64,000 bases of DNA from Muscardinus avellanarius (GCA_963383645.1 OY726565.1:28296966-28360965); one strand, 5' to 3'. Numbered from the stretch's first letter, positions 21,368 through 33,207 are shown. The notes: generated by a model from the sequence alone, not told the origin. Program-made: numbers and translations.

Positions 21368-21560
21368 TTTATTTTTCAAACAAACTTTTGTTGGTACACT
21401 GTAATCATCCATCAAAATGAGGTTCAGTGTGATAGGGACAGGCGTGCACACAGCAGGTGGTGAGCTTCCTCATCTCCCTTCCTTCCCTCTCCTTCCTGTA
21501 GTGATTGGTAGTGAGCATTTCATATATGCACATTGTGTTCATGGAAGTATCCAAGAGAAT
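21368..21560 (-). mobile_element. L1 3' UTR fragment
   Basis: cttttgttggtacactgtaa at the left is a variant of the conserved L1 end; C-rich tract at 21465-21500. Older subfamily than copy A/B. Confidence 0.6.
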
Positions 21561-21756
21561 CAGTTTATTCATTTTCTACTGTCAGAACTTTAATCAAGCA
21601 GTAACCCATTTTTTTTGTTAAACCCTACTTTTTTCTGGGATAACTTCTTCAGAAACATTATTATTTTTTATACATTTTGAGGATTTGAATTTCTATGCCC
21701 TTATTTATGTTTTGTCTTGGTGTTCATGTATTTCTGGCTCAAGACTCGTCTGCCTC

Positions 21757-21760
<4 letters not shown>

Positions 21761-21798
<38 letters not shown>
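21761..21798 (+). repeat. (TG)n microsatellite
   Basis: About 18 TG units. Confidence 0.98.
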
Positions 21799-22416
21799 GG
21801 GGGACTGGAGGGATTTGTTTGTAGTTCAGTGTATTTTTGTCCATTTCATGCAGGTTGGTATTGATGTACACAGCCACAGTAATAGAAGCTTCATCTGCAA
21901 GGACCTGTGTACATTGGGGTTGAGAGCTCATGTTTTAGAGAACAACATGGAGATTACTATCCAGTCTCCTAAATTATTCCCGGGCTGCTAGGATTAGAGG
22001 AGTGGCCCCAGGCAATTTGAAACCCTTTGATGATGTGACTGGAATGGAGAAGTCCAGCCAAGTAGGAAACAACATGTGCCTCATGAATTTTCTTTTTTAT
22101 TAATAATGACTCAGGAAGAAAACAGGTGGTCGTAAATACGCAGACCAACCAGCAAAATTCCAAATACAGAAAGTAAACATCAGAGGCTCCTTTAAAGGAG
22201 AATTTAAAACACAAAGAAATTCCCAGAGAGTCAGTACCAAAAGTGATATAGCAGGAGGACCAGCGAGGTGTAGGGTGAATTAGAGAGTTAGTTGTGTCAC
22301 TTCAGAATCCCCGGAACTACATAGACTTCCAGAGATGGACTGGCCAAAGGAAAGAGTTTACCAGAATGTCTCTAAGGCAAGGTCCCTAGAAAAAGGTTCC
22401 TTTAAAATTCAGTCAA
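21799..22416. other. Unique sequence
   Basis: No gene or repeat recognised. Confidence 0.4.
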
Positions 22417-22603
22417 GCTAGGCATGATGGCACATGTCTGTAATCCCGGAAGGCTGAAATAGAAGAATCACAGGTTTGAGGACTGCTTAGGAGAGTTTGA
22501 GCAATGTAGTGAGACCCTGTTTCAAAATAAAAATTTTTAAAAAGGTGGGGGTGTATCTCAGTGCAAATCTCCAGTACCACAAATAAAATTTAAAAAAAAA
22601 GAT
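22417..22603 (+). mobile_element. Old B1-dID SINE
   Basis: agctaggcatgatggcacat to ctccagtaccacaaataaaa; the dID is shortened. Confidence 0.8.
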
Positions 22604-23434
22604 CCCAGTGAAACCCACACACGTGTGCACACACATTCAGTCCAGATCCCTCCTGGCCTCTTAGGGCTTTTGGATGTGTTCAGCTGCAACCACTTGATGG
22701 TTAGCATGGTGACGTGAATAGAACCTATTCCTAAAAGCTCCTCATTTAAGCTTCATGGGCCCTGTACAGAAGTTTTTGTTGTAATTGCAAGTTTTTCTTC
22801 TGAAAGAAGGTTTCCAACATGGTATAGGGTTCAGGCCTCTCAAAATGTATACCAGTGCCCAGTGATGAGTTACAGAAGCTCCTTTTGATCAGCTCAAGTA
22901 GCTTCTCTCTCTTGGGGTCTCTCCTTTTTTCCACTCTTCGCACCATGTCCACGCTTACTTCCCTGATTGCTCTCCACACATTCTCTGTGCCAACTCATGG
23001 CTTCCGGGCCCTCCTCAGTCTTTGGCTTGCATGTAGTTTTGGCTGGCCTTGGGACAGAGTCTGGCTCAGACACTCTATGACCCTGCAGGCGAGCGTCTGG
23101 CTTCTGTCCCTCTTCCCCAGTTCTGAATTCCCTGGAGAGGCCCTGATGGTTCAGACGGAGTCCATCGTCAGCGGTGCAGTCAGCACTGGCTGGGCGAACT
23201 GAGGGGTCCTGTCCTGGACGGGGAGGCCTGCTCCTGGAGTGGGAGGCAAATCCTGCAAGCAGTGAGTGAGGAGCAGTGGCTGGCCTGTCTCCTGGACTTA
23301 AGAAGGAAGTTGACTCAGTGTTTTCAGTTAACTTAAGATACACTAATAACTGAACGGGAGGGCCATGGCAGCACCTTGCTTTCTCATGATTCACACAGTG
23401 CTCAGAAGCCACGATTTCCCTGCTGTCTCTGTCT
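22604..23434. other. GC-richer unique block
   Basis: 22650-23410 is richer in GC than its surroundings and holds a 172-codon minus-strand open frame (23412-22894) and a 115-codon plus-strand frame, both without recognisable domains. A gene is not supported; an old LTR-type element or single-copy sequence are alternatives. Confidence 0.3.
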
Positions 23435-23485
23435 TTATATTTATTTATTTATTAATTTATTTATTTATTATTTATTATTTATTTT
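23435..23485 (+). repeat. (TTTA)n-rich stretch
   Basis: Imperfect ATTT repeats. Confidence 0.85.
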
Positions 23486-23530
23486 TGTATTTGCCAAATA
23501 TCTTAGCAAATAGTCTTCAAAAGACTTTTT

Positions 23531-23719
23531 AAATTTTTTTTTTCTGGTACTGGGGATTGAATCCAGGTACATTCTACCTCCAAGATACACCTCCAGCTCT
23601 TTTTATTTTTTATTTGGAAACAGGATTTTGTTAAGTTGCTGAGGCTGGCCTCGAGCCTGCAATCCTCCTGTTTTAGCCTTCCAAGTACTGGAATTACAGG
23701 GATGTACCACCATACCTTC
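23531..23719 (-). mobile_element. B1-dID SINE with target-site duplication
   Basis: cttcaaaagactttt occurs at 23515-23529 and 23720-23734. Confidence 0.9.
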
Positions 23720-23734
23720 CTTCAAAAGACTTTT

Positions 23735-24612
23735 ATTTAATTCAGAATATAGCTCATAAGCTCATTCTGATGTTTTAATAACTCTGTCATTAAGAGATTC
23801 ATCTAGTGACCCCATTGGGATAAAGAAAAAAAAACCTAGCTAATGTCTTTTACTTATCTAAAGATAGTACATTTCTTTGTTTTTCTATAAGCTGAATGGA
23901 TACCTTTGTACTGTTATTTATAGGAACATTGACAAAAAAGAGAAATGATATTATTTTTCTGGAGAACATAAAAACTGGAGGCAACTCATGACAGACTAAT
24001 AGACTGTGCCGATATTGTGTGTGTAAACAACTCTATAAGACATAAAGGATGACTCTTAGCAGGCAGTAATATCTTTAATATGTTAGATGGGAAAGTAGGA
24101 AAAGTATGATCTGGGGCTTCTAGGAAAAATGGGCTTTGTTCTCATCTCCTTGCTTGCATCTCCAGACACATCACCACGTCATGTCTACAGTCTTCCCAGG
24201 CCCTTCAGTGTTCATCCCTATGAGCAAGTTACCAGATAGCTGAACGTGAACCAGGTCAAACAAGTCTGCTTCACAGAAGAGAAGATATGCCTTCCTAACA
24301 CTGTAAACCACACCACTTTACAAATAAGTATTTCTTTGATCGACTTGCTTTTTTGCAATAACACATTACTAAAATTTACATTTTTAGAATCCTGTTTATG
24401 CATGTGATTGTATAATACTTTTTTCATTAAACACAATACATTTTGCTGAAAAGGCTTCAGAGGGCTTAGAGACAGGAAATTTTAGCTGCTAAGAAAGACA
24501 ACATTCTGGAAAAAATAATTTAAAAATACTTTTTAAAATGACTCGTGGCCTTTGATAAGGAGGAGTAGGGATTACAGCCTCATCTCAAGGCCTAAACAGC
24601 AAAACTGTGTCT
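23735..24612. other. Unique sequence
   Basis: AT-rich; no gene or repeat recognised. Confidence 0.4.
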
Positions 24613-24626
24613 AAATCCTGCTGCCT

Positions 24627-24797
24627 GCAGGGCGCTTGTAATCCCCGCATTTGGGAGGCAGAGACAGGAGGATCACACAGGTTCAAAGCCAGTGACGCTG
24701 GCTTAGGAGACCCTGTTTCCAAATAAAAAAAGTATAAAAATGAGTCTGAGAGTGTAGCCCGGAAGTAGAAGGGTTTCCAGGAACCCAGTACCACCAA

Positions 24798-24833
<36 letters not shown>

Positions 24834-24837
24834 AAAT
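24627..24837 (+). mobile_element. Young-type B1-dID SINE, 5' truncated
   Basis: Starts inside the B1 (gggcgcttgtaatccccgca) and ends in (AATA)n 24794-24837. Flanked by aaatcctgctgcct at 24613-24626 and 24838-24851. The 5' truncation shows that incomplete SINE copies are also made here. Confidence 0.93.
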
Positions 24838-24909
24838 AAATCCTGCTGCCTATCTCACAATGCCTTGTATCTAAAATATCACTTTCCTGTTGGTTTTAAT
24901 TTTATTTAT

Positions 24910-25092
24910 AGTGTTGGGGTGGGGTACTGGGGATTAAACCCAGGAGCTTTCTGCCTTTGAGCTATACCCCCAGCTCTATTTTATTTTTTATTTTGGAACA
25001 GGGTTTCACTGTTTCTGAGGGCCTTGCAAAGCTTCTGAGGCTGGCCTGCAATCCTCCTGCTTCAGCCTCCAAAGTGCCACCACACCCAGCTT
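24910..25092 (-). mobile_element. Older B1-dID SINE
   Basis: ggggtactggggattaaacc to gtgccaccacacccagc; B1 half shortened. Confidence 0.85.
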
Positions 25093-25384
25093 TCTGTACA
25101 GTGTTTTTATCTCTAAAAACTTTCCTTTGTCCTCTGGTCCTGCCTCCAATCACACTGGTCTTGTCTATGTCTTGAGAATTCTTCCTCCAATGCTACATGG
25201 TCCTCGGTGCTATTACATTCCTTCTTGTGATTAGTAAAGTGATAACAGTCCGTCAATATTACTCACGGTACAAAGGTTCCTCAGGCACATATATAATAAA
25301 TTATTGAGTACTGTCTTAGCAACCTTACTAACTTAATGCCAACACCAAAATCTCAAATTCTTTCCCCAGCAATGTTTACTCACT

Positions 25385-25540
25385 AAGACAATTTGGGTCA
25401 GCACATGACCTTGAGTAAGCTGCTTACCTTTTCTTTATCTCAGGTTTCCCCCTAAAGTATTAGCCTCATTATTTGCAAAAGTAACCTGTTATTCTTATAA
25501 GGTAACATTTATTTAATATCAAAATGTTAATAATAGTAAC
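25385..25540 (+). mobile_element. MIR SINE relic
   Basis: atgaccttgagtaagctgct and tttctttatctcaggtttcc match the MIR body in order. Confidence 0.65.
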
Positions 25541-25903
25541 TACAGCATGAATGAAGTTGATTTTGTGAAGTCATGCAGAATTATTTAAAGTTGCTTGTTT
25601 CTATTAATAATATCAATACATAATTTAATTTCACACACTCCCAAAAGATTAGTAAAGTTTTTAACTACTTGGATTGTTTTCTTCACTTACGTATTTTTGT
25701 GAATTTTGAGTTTTTTTTAATTGTTTCAGTCATTTGCAACCTTCAGTCATAGGATACAAATATTTCAAGGAAATGAGAAAACCAGAGTCCCAAGAATAGA
25801 GTTTTTTTGCAGTGTAATCGATATTTGAACACTCTTTTAATTAGCAGCTGATACTAGGTTCTGATACTTAGTTAACTACTCCATGGGAAATAGTTCCTGA
25901 CCT
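25541..25903. other. AT-rich unique sequence
   Basis: Nothing recognised. Confidence 0.4.
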
Positions 25904-26082
25904 AATCAGGTATGGTGATGCATGCCTGTAATCCCAGTACTTGAGAGGCTGAGACAGGAGTATGGCAGATTTAAGAATAGCCTCAGCAATTTAGCAAGAT
26001 CTTGTTTCAAAAATAAAAGTAAAATAGGGCTGGGGGTGTATCTCAGAGGTAGAATGTCCTAAATTCAATCTTTAATTGCTTT
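25904..26082 (+). mobile_element. Older B1-dID SINE
   Basis: aatcaggtatggtgatgcat to gtcctaaattcaatctttaa; followed by a short GGGA-rich tract to 26113. Confidence 0.85.
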
Positions 26083-26179
26083 CTAGCAAGGAAGGGAGGG
26101 AGGGAAGGAGGAATTGATTTGGCTGATTTTGTTTTTCATCCATTAAACACTAGTGGAGAGCATTCTTCCTTGGGGCCTG

Positions 26180-26400
26180 CATTTCAGGGGTTACATTCTT
26201 TCATTTGATCCTTGTATCATCTTTGGAGATGGATATCATGATTCTAGCTTGTCAGGTTAACAAATAAAGTCTAAAGTATTGGAATAGCTTCACTACAATG
26301 CTTAAATGCTGCCTGTGGAAATCTGGACCTAAAGCCCAGATCCTCCAGATCTGAGTCTCAAATGCTCTTGAACCATTGTGTCTGAGCACTCCTTTTTGAG
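26180..26400 (-). mobile_element. MIR SINE relic
   Basis: tttcatttgatccttgtatc, then atggatatcatgattctagc and the end agatctgagtctcaaatgct fit the antisense MIR consensus. Confidence 0.5.
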
Positions 26401-26984
26401 TTTACCCTATAGACTCCATTGTCGCTCAAGCACTGGTATTTCTAGAAATCAGCATGAAAATGTGTATTTAAAAGCCAAAAAGGGTATTGGCAAAATGCAG
26501 AAAATTGATACTCAAAATACCTCATAGATAATAATTCCTTGTATCCACTATAATGAAAGACACTAGGTAGAATTCACAGATTGAGTCCACAATATTGAAT
26601 TTATCTCAGGGCCATGTAATGGTGCTGTCACCACCGGACTCTCCGTGTGATTCAGTGCATTATCTCTTTGACAGGCTAATCCCTTTGCTGAGTTCTTTTG
26701 ATCACAAGGGATCCTGGACAGGATGTTTTGCCATCCAGAAAACCAGCACTACTGGGATGCCAGCTGGAGACTTGTCATGAAAGCTTGGCTCCAGTTCCGA
26801 AACCAACAGTGTGTTGAAATTAGGGCATATTATTTACATAGTTCTTGGCTACATACTTTTCAACTGACAGAAATTACTAATAATGTTTTCTACACATATG
26901 TACTCCTTGTCCCGGAAGATTCCAAAACATCACATCAGTGTGAGGTAGTCATTTAACTCTCTGGTTATGGGGTGGCTTTTTATT
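26401..26984. other. Unique sequence
   Basis: Overlapping open frames of 61 and 77 codons (26595-26956) carry no recognisable domain. Confidence 0.4.
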
Positions 26985-27785
26985 ATTAGTTCATTAAAAT
27001 CATACATCGTGATGAAGTTCGGAGTAATAGAGACATACATGCGCATAGCGCTCTGTGAGCCTCCCCCAGCTCCCACCCCATGCCATCATCCTCCCCGTGC
27101 ACGATACTGTGATTGGCATTGATAAATTTGTATATCATGTCCATTGAAATGTTTCCCCTATGGAGTCTCCCTCCCCTCACCTGCCTTCCTCCCTTACGCC
27201 CCTCCACTCCACTAGGGTTTGTCTTTTCTTGTCTAGAGTCCTTCCTTTATCCCAATTTCTCCCTAACTTCCACATATAAGGGAAAACATTGTTTTTTGTG
27301 ACTAATCTCACTTATAATATTCTCTAGTTCCATCCATTTCTCCCTAAATGAAATATTTTGTTGTTCTTTTTTTTTTTGACCAAAAGAATAGATCTGGGAA
27401 GAAGTGAAAATGCGAAATAAAATGACAAAAAAATGCTGAATAAACAACATTATTAATATACAAAATATTTATATTACTGAACTAGTAACAGGTGATGTTC
27501 TCTGTGTCTGTAAAATTTTGGAACCACATAGCTGATTTGTTAAATATAGTCCATGCCAGCTTCCAAAAACCAGAAAAGATCTTAGTTAAGTTAGCTTCAT
27601 TCTTTGATGCTTCATCAAAATTTTCTACAAGATCTGGAGCATCATCATCTTCTTCATCGATGTCTTCTGGTTTTGGTGCTTTGTTATCCAACACATGCCG
27701 CGGGATATTTTGTTGTTCTTTATGGCTGAATAGAATTGCATTGTGTGTATAGTCCCTAATTTTGTAATCTGCCTATGGGAAACTT
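26985..27785 (-). mobile_element. L1 3' end, split by a retropseudogene
   Basis: 3' UTR 26985-27270, then ORF2 C-terminal sequence to 27364 and again from 27706 to 27785 (ctttatggctgaatagaatt). The gap holds the BTF3L4 retrocopy. Confidence 0.8.
27372..27705 (-). pseudogene. BTF3L4: BTF3L4 processed pseudogene, 5' truncated
   Basis: Minus strand. The first codons read [20 protein letters not shown] and the frame goes on to [17 protein letters not shown]. This is the acidic C-terminus of BTF3L4, a nascent-polypeptide-associated-complex beta-like protein; the paralogue BTF3 has a different linker before the shared ending, so BTF3L4 fits better. Only about 40 codons of the end were copied. The normal stop after EAN is lost (TTA), so the frame reads on into former 3' UTR. 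The copy ends in an A-tail (T-run 27368-27379). Target-site duplication: atattttgttgttcttt at 27353-27370 and again at 27699-27722, inside L1 ORF2 sequence. No introns are visible and there is no sign of function. Confidence 0.87.
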
Positions 27786-27804
27786 TTAAGTCCATTGAAT
27801 CTTT

Positions 27805-28052
27805 TTCCTCTCTCTCTCTCTCTCTCTCTCTTCTTTCTTTCTTTCTTTCTTGGTGGTACTGGGGGTGGAATCCAGAGGCTTTTCTACCTCCAGGCTATAC
27901 TCCCAGACCTCTTTTTATATTTTGTTTGGAAACAGGGTCTCACTGAGTTGCTGAGAGCCTCACTCAGTAGCTGAGGCTGGCTTTGAACCTGTGCGATCCT
28001 CCTGTCTCAGCCTCCCAAGTGCTGCGATTACAAGCGTGCGCCACCACGGCCT
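27805..28052 (-). mobile_element. B1-dID SINE with CT-rich tail
   Basis: Flanked by aagtccattgaatcttt (27788-27804) and aagtcccttgaatcttt (28053-28069). The tail on the plus strand has become (CT)n then (CTTT)n at 27808-27850. Body of the intermediate subfamily that keeps the cactgagttgctgagagcc segment. Confidence 0.93.
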
Positions 28053-28069
28053 AAGTCCCTTGAATCTTT

Positions 28070-28495
28070 AATGCAGGGTGATGGGAAGATAAATCTCCTT
28101 TTTCTGCAAGAAAGGGCCACTGTACTTCTCTCCCCACGTCAACTGGATTTGTGGAGTGCCTCCATCTAAAGTGAAAGGATGCAAGCTAGTGTTTGTTACC
28201 AGTGCTGAAACCAAACAGAATTATCAGTTAAAGATCTAAAGCCAGATATCTACTCTGTTTCACTCAGTGTTCTCACTGCCATAGCCCAAAACACCTGAAC
28301 ACCCAGGCTAGAGGAAGGAAATTCATTTGCTCACAGTTCTGGAGATTTTAGGGGTCAGCTTTTTAATTATATCAATGCTGAACGTGAGTACATGAGCTTT
28401 GTCAATGTACATTCTGTGTCTAAATTATAGCACACTCTTTTAGTCTCTGTGTTTAGTTGCCTGTGTCAACTTTTCTGGTAGAGAGATAATAACAT
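28070..28495. other. Unique sequence with a possible LTR scrap
   Basis: 28262-28345 (ttgctcacagttctggaga) resembles the antisense of old MaLR-type LTRs. Otherwise nothing recognised. Confidence 0.3.
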
Positions 28496-28920
28496 TTCAT
28501 TGAGTACATACTATTTCTTGAAAGCTTTATATAATATTATTTCAAAATAACTTCTAAGTATCTATTATTAAACCTATTTTATAAATGTGAATATTAAGGT
28601 TTAGAAAAATTATATAACTTCTTTTTATTTGCAATCAGTACTGGGGATGAAACCCAGGGGCGTTCTACCTTCAAGCTACACCCCAGCCCTATTTTTTATT
28701 CTTTATTTTGAAACAAGGACCTCACTGAGGCTGTCCTTGAACCACAATCCTCCTGTCTCAGCCTCCCAAATGCTGGGATTACAAGCGTGCACCACCACGC
28801 CCAGTGAAAAAGTATATAACTTCTTGGTGAGATGTTACATAGTATAAAGTGACAGTCAGCTCAAAGCCATGTCTATCTGATTCTGCAGTCTCCATGTGTA
28901 CCACTTTATTATGCCACCTT
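28496..28920 (-). mobile_element. MIR SINE relic split by a B1-dID SINE
   Basis: MIR pieces 28496-28625 and 28806-28920 on either side of the SINE; tatataacttctt at 28611-28623 and 28813-28825 is the duplicated target. Confidence 0.65.
28626..28804 (-). mobile_element. B1-dID SINE inside MIR
   Basis: atcagtactggggatgaaac to gtgcaccaccacgcccagt. Confidence 0.9.
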
Positions 28921-29066
28921 GGAATGTCCCCTCATGCTAATTTTAGTTCCTTCTACCTTCTTTATTTTAGCTGTCTCTCACTTCACCCTTCTCAAAGAAG
29001 ATCTTAGTTTCATTGGCAAAATACACCCCAAAGAGATGATTCATATGTGTGCTAGAAGTTTGATAC
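28921..29066. other. Unique sequence
   Basis: Nothing recognised. Confidence 0.4.
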
Positions 29067-29252
29067 ACAGCACTGGGTGCAGCAGCACATTTCTACCATC
29101 CCAGTGCTTGGGAGGCTGAGACAGGAGGATCGCAGGTTCAAGGCCAGCACTTAGCAAGACCTTGTTTCAAAATAAAAAACTAAGTAGGGATGGGGTGTAT
29201 CTCAGAGGCAGAACACCTCTGGATTCAATCCTCAGTCCCATAAAAAAAGAAG
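29067..29252 (+). mobile_element. Older B1-dID SINE
   Basis: cactgggtgcagcagcacat to tggattcaatcctcagtccc. A short dID-like scrap on the minus strand follows at about 29297-29370. Confidence 0.85.
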
Positions 29253-29370
29253 TTAGACATATTGTTCTATCTCCAAATGACACCTTGTAGCTCCGTTTTT
29301 TTTCTGTCGGTACTGGAGATGAAGCCTGCTAACCTTTTGGTTCTAGTCAACCCTCGCCCTGCAGCCACCT

Positions 29371-30865
29371 GGTCAAATAGCCAACTAATTTAAAAGCATG
29401 AAAAGAGTTTCAGAATTCAGACTGTGCTATGATGTTACAATACTGCCTGAAGAACTTGAACTTTATAACCTCTATTATCAACATCCTCAGTACCTCTCAA
29501 GATATAATTAGAATATCCTTTCTTAATATGGAAAACTGCATAAGCCTTTTTATTTTACCACCTCTTCTTTATCTGCATGAGCTCAAATTATTTGCTCCCA
29601 AAATATATTTAAAATTTTTCTGTCTAGCCTTTTATGAAACTACCCTAATCCATTAAGCTTCGACGCTATTATTACTGATACAATGCAGCGATTGCATATT
29701 ACTTTGATAATTAAATGATAAATTCATGGATACACATGGATTTAAAGGAAAATAGTTTAAAATTATATCTGTGAATTAGCATTTGCTTTATGGAAGGAAA
29801 TAAGTTACTAAACTAAACCCCAATCTAATTAAATATATCTCACAAAGTCGGCTTAGCCTTTGCTTTATCGAGTTCCTCACAGCTTTCTTTCTACTTCTTT
29901 TTCGTAAGTGATCTTAATAAAATACAACTTGGGTTTGTTCTGTCTGCTAGTTATTTAATCTTAAATACTTGATACTTAAGGCTCAGAGTGTCTCTTGCCA
30001 GCCTGTTAAAATTATCTGCAGTCTTGGGGTGCTTTAAACAAAACATGGAATTTTTTAGGACAAGAGAAATGAGAGTTTCATCTTTGGAGGAACCAAACCT
30101 GGACTAGTGCTGTGTTCCATTTAGCAATCTGAAGAAAAATCAAAGTAAATGGAAGTATGTTTCAAACAGCTGACAGAAAGATGAAGGGGAGTAACTAATA
30201 AAGGGGAATAGCTGAAGATGCTCCACCATAAGAAAGAAAACTGCAGAAGGAACTGAGTCATTGTTACCAACTAACTGGAGAAATCCTGTGTAGAAGAGCA
30301 GTTTAGACCTGTTGCTATTTGCTTCTCTAAAGAGTAGAACCAGCACCAATCCATGGACCACCATACAGAATCCTGTGAGCTGTGTCCTATGCAAGAACAC
30401 CCAGCCAAAGAGGTAAATGGCCTGGAGTTTTGCCCATGCTCCTATGGCCACGCCCACGGCCTGGATTGGGCTGTGTGATATAGGGGCCCTTTTGTGAAAT
30501 TGGTGAGTCTAGAAGGGCAGTTTTTTTCTAATTTATACAAAAGTACTGTGTGTGTTAATGTGGGTCCTTATTTCAAGTTCATATAATAAAAACATTTCTA
30601 CTGGTCCATTTGTGTTCTTCAAAAACTAGTGGATTCTTGGACTTCTAAGACCCACGAAATTGGATCTAAAAGAACTTTGATTTAATCATTATACACAGAG
30701 GGGCATTATCCAGAAGCGGTTTGAGAATGGACCAACCCCAAGGATCAGTTCTTCTGCTGGCAGCAGAGTGGGAGTAGAGGGGATGCAGGAGAGTGTCCAA
30801 TGCCTTCGGTGAGTTCTGTGCTGAGAAACAGATAACAGCAGTTGTCATCGAGAAGAGCCAGGCAG
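29371..30865. other. Unique sequence
   Basis: AT-rich to 30100. The minus strand 30457-30140 is open for about 105 codons (or more upstream without an ATG) with hydrophobic stretches such as YLFGWVFLHRTQLTGFCMVV, but there is no ATG at a convincing place, no recognised family and no splice evidence. Left as unexplained. Confidence 0.35.
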
Positions 30866-31064
30866 CTGGGCATGGTGGCACACACCTGTAATTCCAGTAC
30901 TTGGGAGGCTGAAACAGGAAGATCACAGATGTGAGGATACCCTTGGCAACTTAACAAGGCCGTCAGCAACATGGTGAGACCCTGTTTCAAGACAAAAATT
31001 AAACAGGGCTGGGAATGTAGCTTGGAGATAAAACAACTCTGGCTTAAACCCCCAGTACCAAAGA
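30866..31064 (+). mobile_element. B1-dID SINE
   Basis: cagctgggcatggtggcaca to cccccagtaccaaagaaaaa. Confidence 0.88.
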
Positions 31065-31190
31065 AAAAAGGAAAAGAAGAAGATGAGGACGAAGAGGAAG
31101 TAGGAAGAAAGGAGAAAGAGAAGAAGGAGAAGAGGAGGGAGAGAAAGAGAAGAAGAAGGAGGAGAAGAATTAGGAAGGTGGAGCAGAGTT
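31060..31190 (+). repeat. Homopurine (GA-rich) tract from the SINE tail
   Basis: About 130 bases nearly free of pyrimidines (units such as gaagaagag, ggagaa), grown from the A-tail of the SINE at 30866. It gives poly-K/E or S/L/F open frames with no meaning. Confidence 0.9.
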
Positions 31191-32205
31191 GGAAAGAGCA
31201 ACCAGCAAGCTTTAGGGCTGCAGCCAAGAGGATGGCAGGCTACAGCAGAAGACCAGGTCTGGAGGCAGCAGACCCCAGAAACAGGTTGTGCTCCAAGGGA
31301 CCCAAGGAGAGGGACTCACCCCCTTCCTCAAAGAAAGACCCCCAGTTGGGATTGGTGCTCACCTATAGGGCAGGATTTGCCTAGAGGCTGAGCCTTCCTC
31401 TGTCACCATCAGAATCTCTTAAGCTTGCTGTCACCACCTCTGCAGGTAAGGAGCAGGTGACTCTTACCTCCATGTAGAATATTCAGATAGCAGGTCAGTT
31501 TTGGACCAGATAGCCTCCCACCTGTTTTTCCAACCCTTCAATCCTCTGTCTGTGGTGTGTGGACTCTTCTGTGTGAGGTTTTTCCATTTCCTTTAGCTTC
31601 GGGTAAGCACAGGGGCACCTTTGCATCCGTGGGCCTCCCTGCTCACCCTTCCAAGCATGGCACTTCCAAAGACAGAACATTTTGACACAGCTTTTTTGAC
31701 ATTCAGTCACTTCAAGATTAAAATTCTTTTTTAAAAAATTGAAGGGGGTGGTGTTTGCAAGTAATAGGCACGAGGCACGCGTGTCACTCCTGTGCCAGCC
31801 TTTGAGATGTGCTCCTCAGTGGGATGAAGCCGGGTTAGGTCAAAGTGGGCATGGTGGCCAAGGAACTTCCTGACGGCCCCAAGCCAGGAGGTGGTGGGGT
31901 CAGGAAGCGAATATGGAGAACTTTTGTGCAAGAAACATAGTATCTTAAGAAGTTAAGAATTTAATAACTTGTTCTTTAGGGCATATCAAAATGTTCTCTT
32001 GCCCAAATTGCTATATTTTCAGAGTCTACACCTATCAAAAATTTTGATTAAAATTGTTTTATCAAAATTTCACCTGCACATACTCATGCTTTAAAGTACA
32101 CTCTTTCCAAAGTTGACATTTTGATTATAATTCCATTTGACTACTTTTTATAAAAATGTTAAGTTTTGGAATTGACATAATTATTACATTATATAATCAG
32201 ATACC
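31191..32205. other. Unique sequence, GC-richer at first
   Basis: 31191-31930 has moderate GC and short open frames (31710-31495 and 31931-31731, minus strand) that I cannot assign. A retrocopy is possible for 31735-31935 but no A-tail or duplication was confirmed. The rest is AT-rich. Confidence 0.35.
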
Positions 32206-32209
32206 TTGA

Positions 32210-32290
32210 CTTTTGTAGCTCAGAGGTAGAATGCCCTTGAGTTCCATCCCCAGAGCCACAAAAAATAATAAAATAAATGAAAAAAATTAA
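32210..32290 (+). mobile_element. dID fragment
   Basis: ttgtagctcagaggtagaat to gttccatccccagagccaca plus A-rich tail; the B1 half is absent. Confidence 0.7.
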
Positions 32291-32776
32291 AATGACATCA
32301 AGATAAATAATTCTGCTACACAAGTGACGTTTTTTGTTTCTTAATATTATCAATGTTGATATTTAAGCTTGACCAAAAAATTTTTAAAAACTAAATAAAT
32401 TTGTTATCCTGATTAAGTTTCATCTACCACTTATTTTTAAAACAATTTTATCATAATTCTATTGTCCTGAAAAATTATATTACTTCTATGAATACCCTTT
32501 CATCTAATATGTAACCAGGTCAAAATTGTATCCTGTGGAAAAAAATTATACAAAATACAATGACCTTGGAGTATCTATTTTTTGTTTATATTATCATAAT
32601 GACTATAATTTTTTACTGTTTTATATATAGGTTTTTAAAAGCTAAATACTCAATAGAAAAATTATGATGATCATTTCTTTGCTGCTGAAACTCTCTTATG
32701 TTGGCTTTAAAGTTTTAACAACTTGAGAGCAGTACCTTGAAAAGTTCCTGTTTACTAGATTTGAGGTAGATCCCCC
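32291..32776. other. AT-rich unique sequence
   Basis: Nothing recognised. Confidence 0.4.
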
Positions 32777-32791
32777 AAGAATCCACACACA

Positions 32792-33018
32792 GAGCCAGGC
32801 GTGGTGGCGCACACTTGTAATCTCAGTGCTTGGGAGGCTGAGACAGGAGGATCACACAGGTTCGAAGCCAGCCTCAGCTACTTAGTGAGGCCCTCAGCAA
32901 CTTAGTGAGACCCTGTTTCCAAATAAAGTATGAAATAGGTCTGGGAGTATAGTCCAGAGGCAGAAAAGCCCCTGGATTCAACCCCCCAGTACCACAAAAA
33001 AAAAAAAAAAGAAAAGAA
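32792..33018 (+). mobile_element. Intermediate B1-dID SINE
   Basis: Keeps the cttagtgaggccctcagcaa segment and has the ggtctgggagtatagtccag dID. Flanked by aagaatccacac (32778-32789) and aagaatctacac (33020-33031). Confidence 0.92.
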
Positions 33019-33207
33019 AAGAATCTACACTCAGGCCCAGGAGTGGACTGACTGGTGTTTCACACAGTTACAGTCACTGTGGATGAGTAACCTTGTGCCC
33101 AGTCTAAGTGCTCCGCACACTGCACCCCTTGTGCCACCACACATTTCCAAGACAAGAACTGTCATCTGCATTTGATAGACAGACAGCTTCAGCCACAAGA
33201 GGAAGAC

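Noticed and set aside
22894..23412. 172-codon minus-strand frame as a gene
   Set aside because: Low-complexity charged composition, no known motif, and an equally open plus-strand frame; no exon signals judged reliable.
30971..31384. 137-codon frame rich in K, E and R
   Set aside because: Encoded mostly by the homopurine tract grown from a SINE tail.
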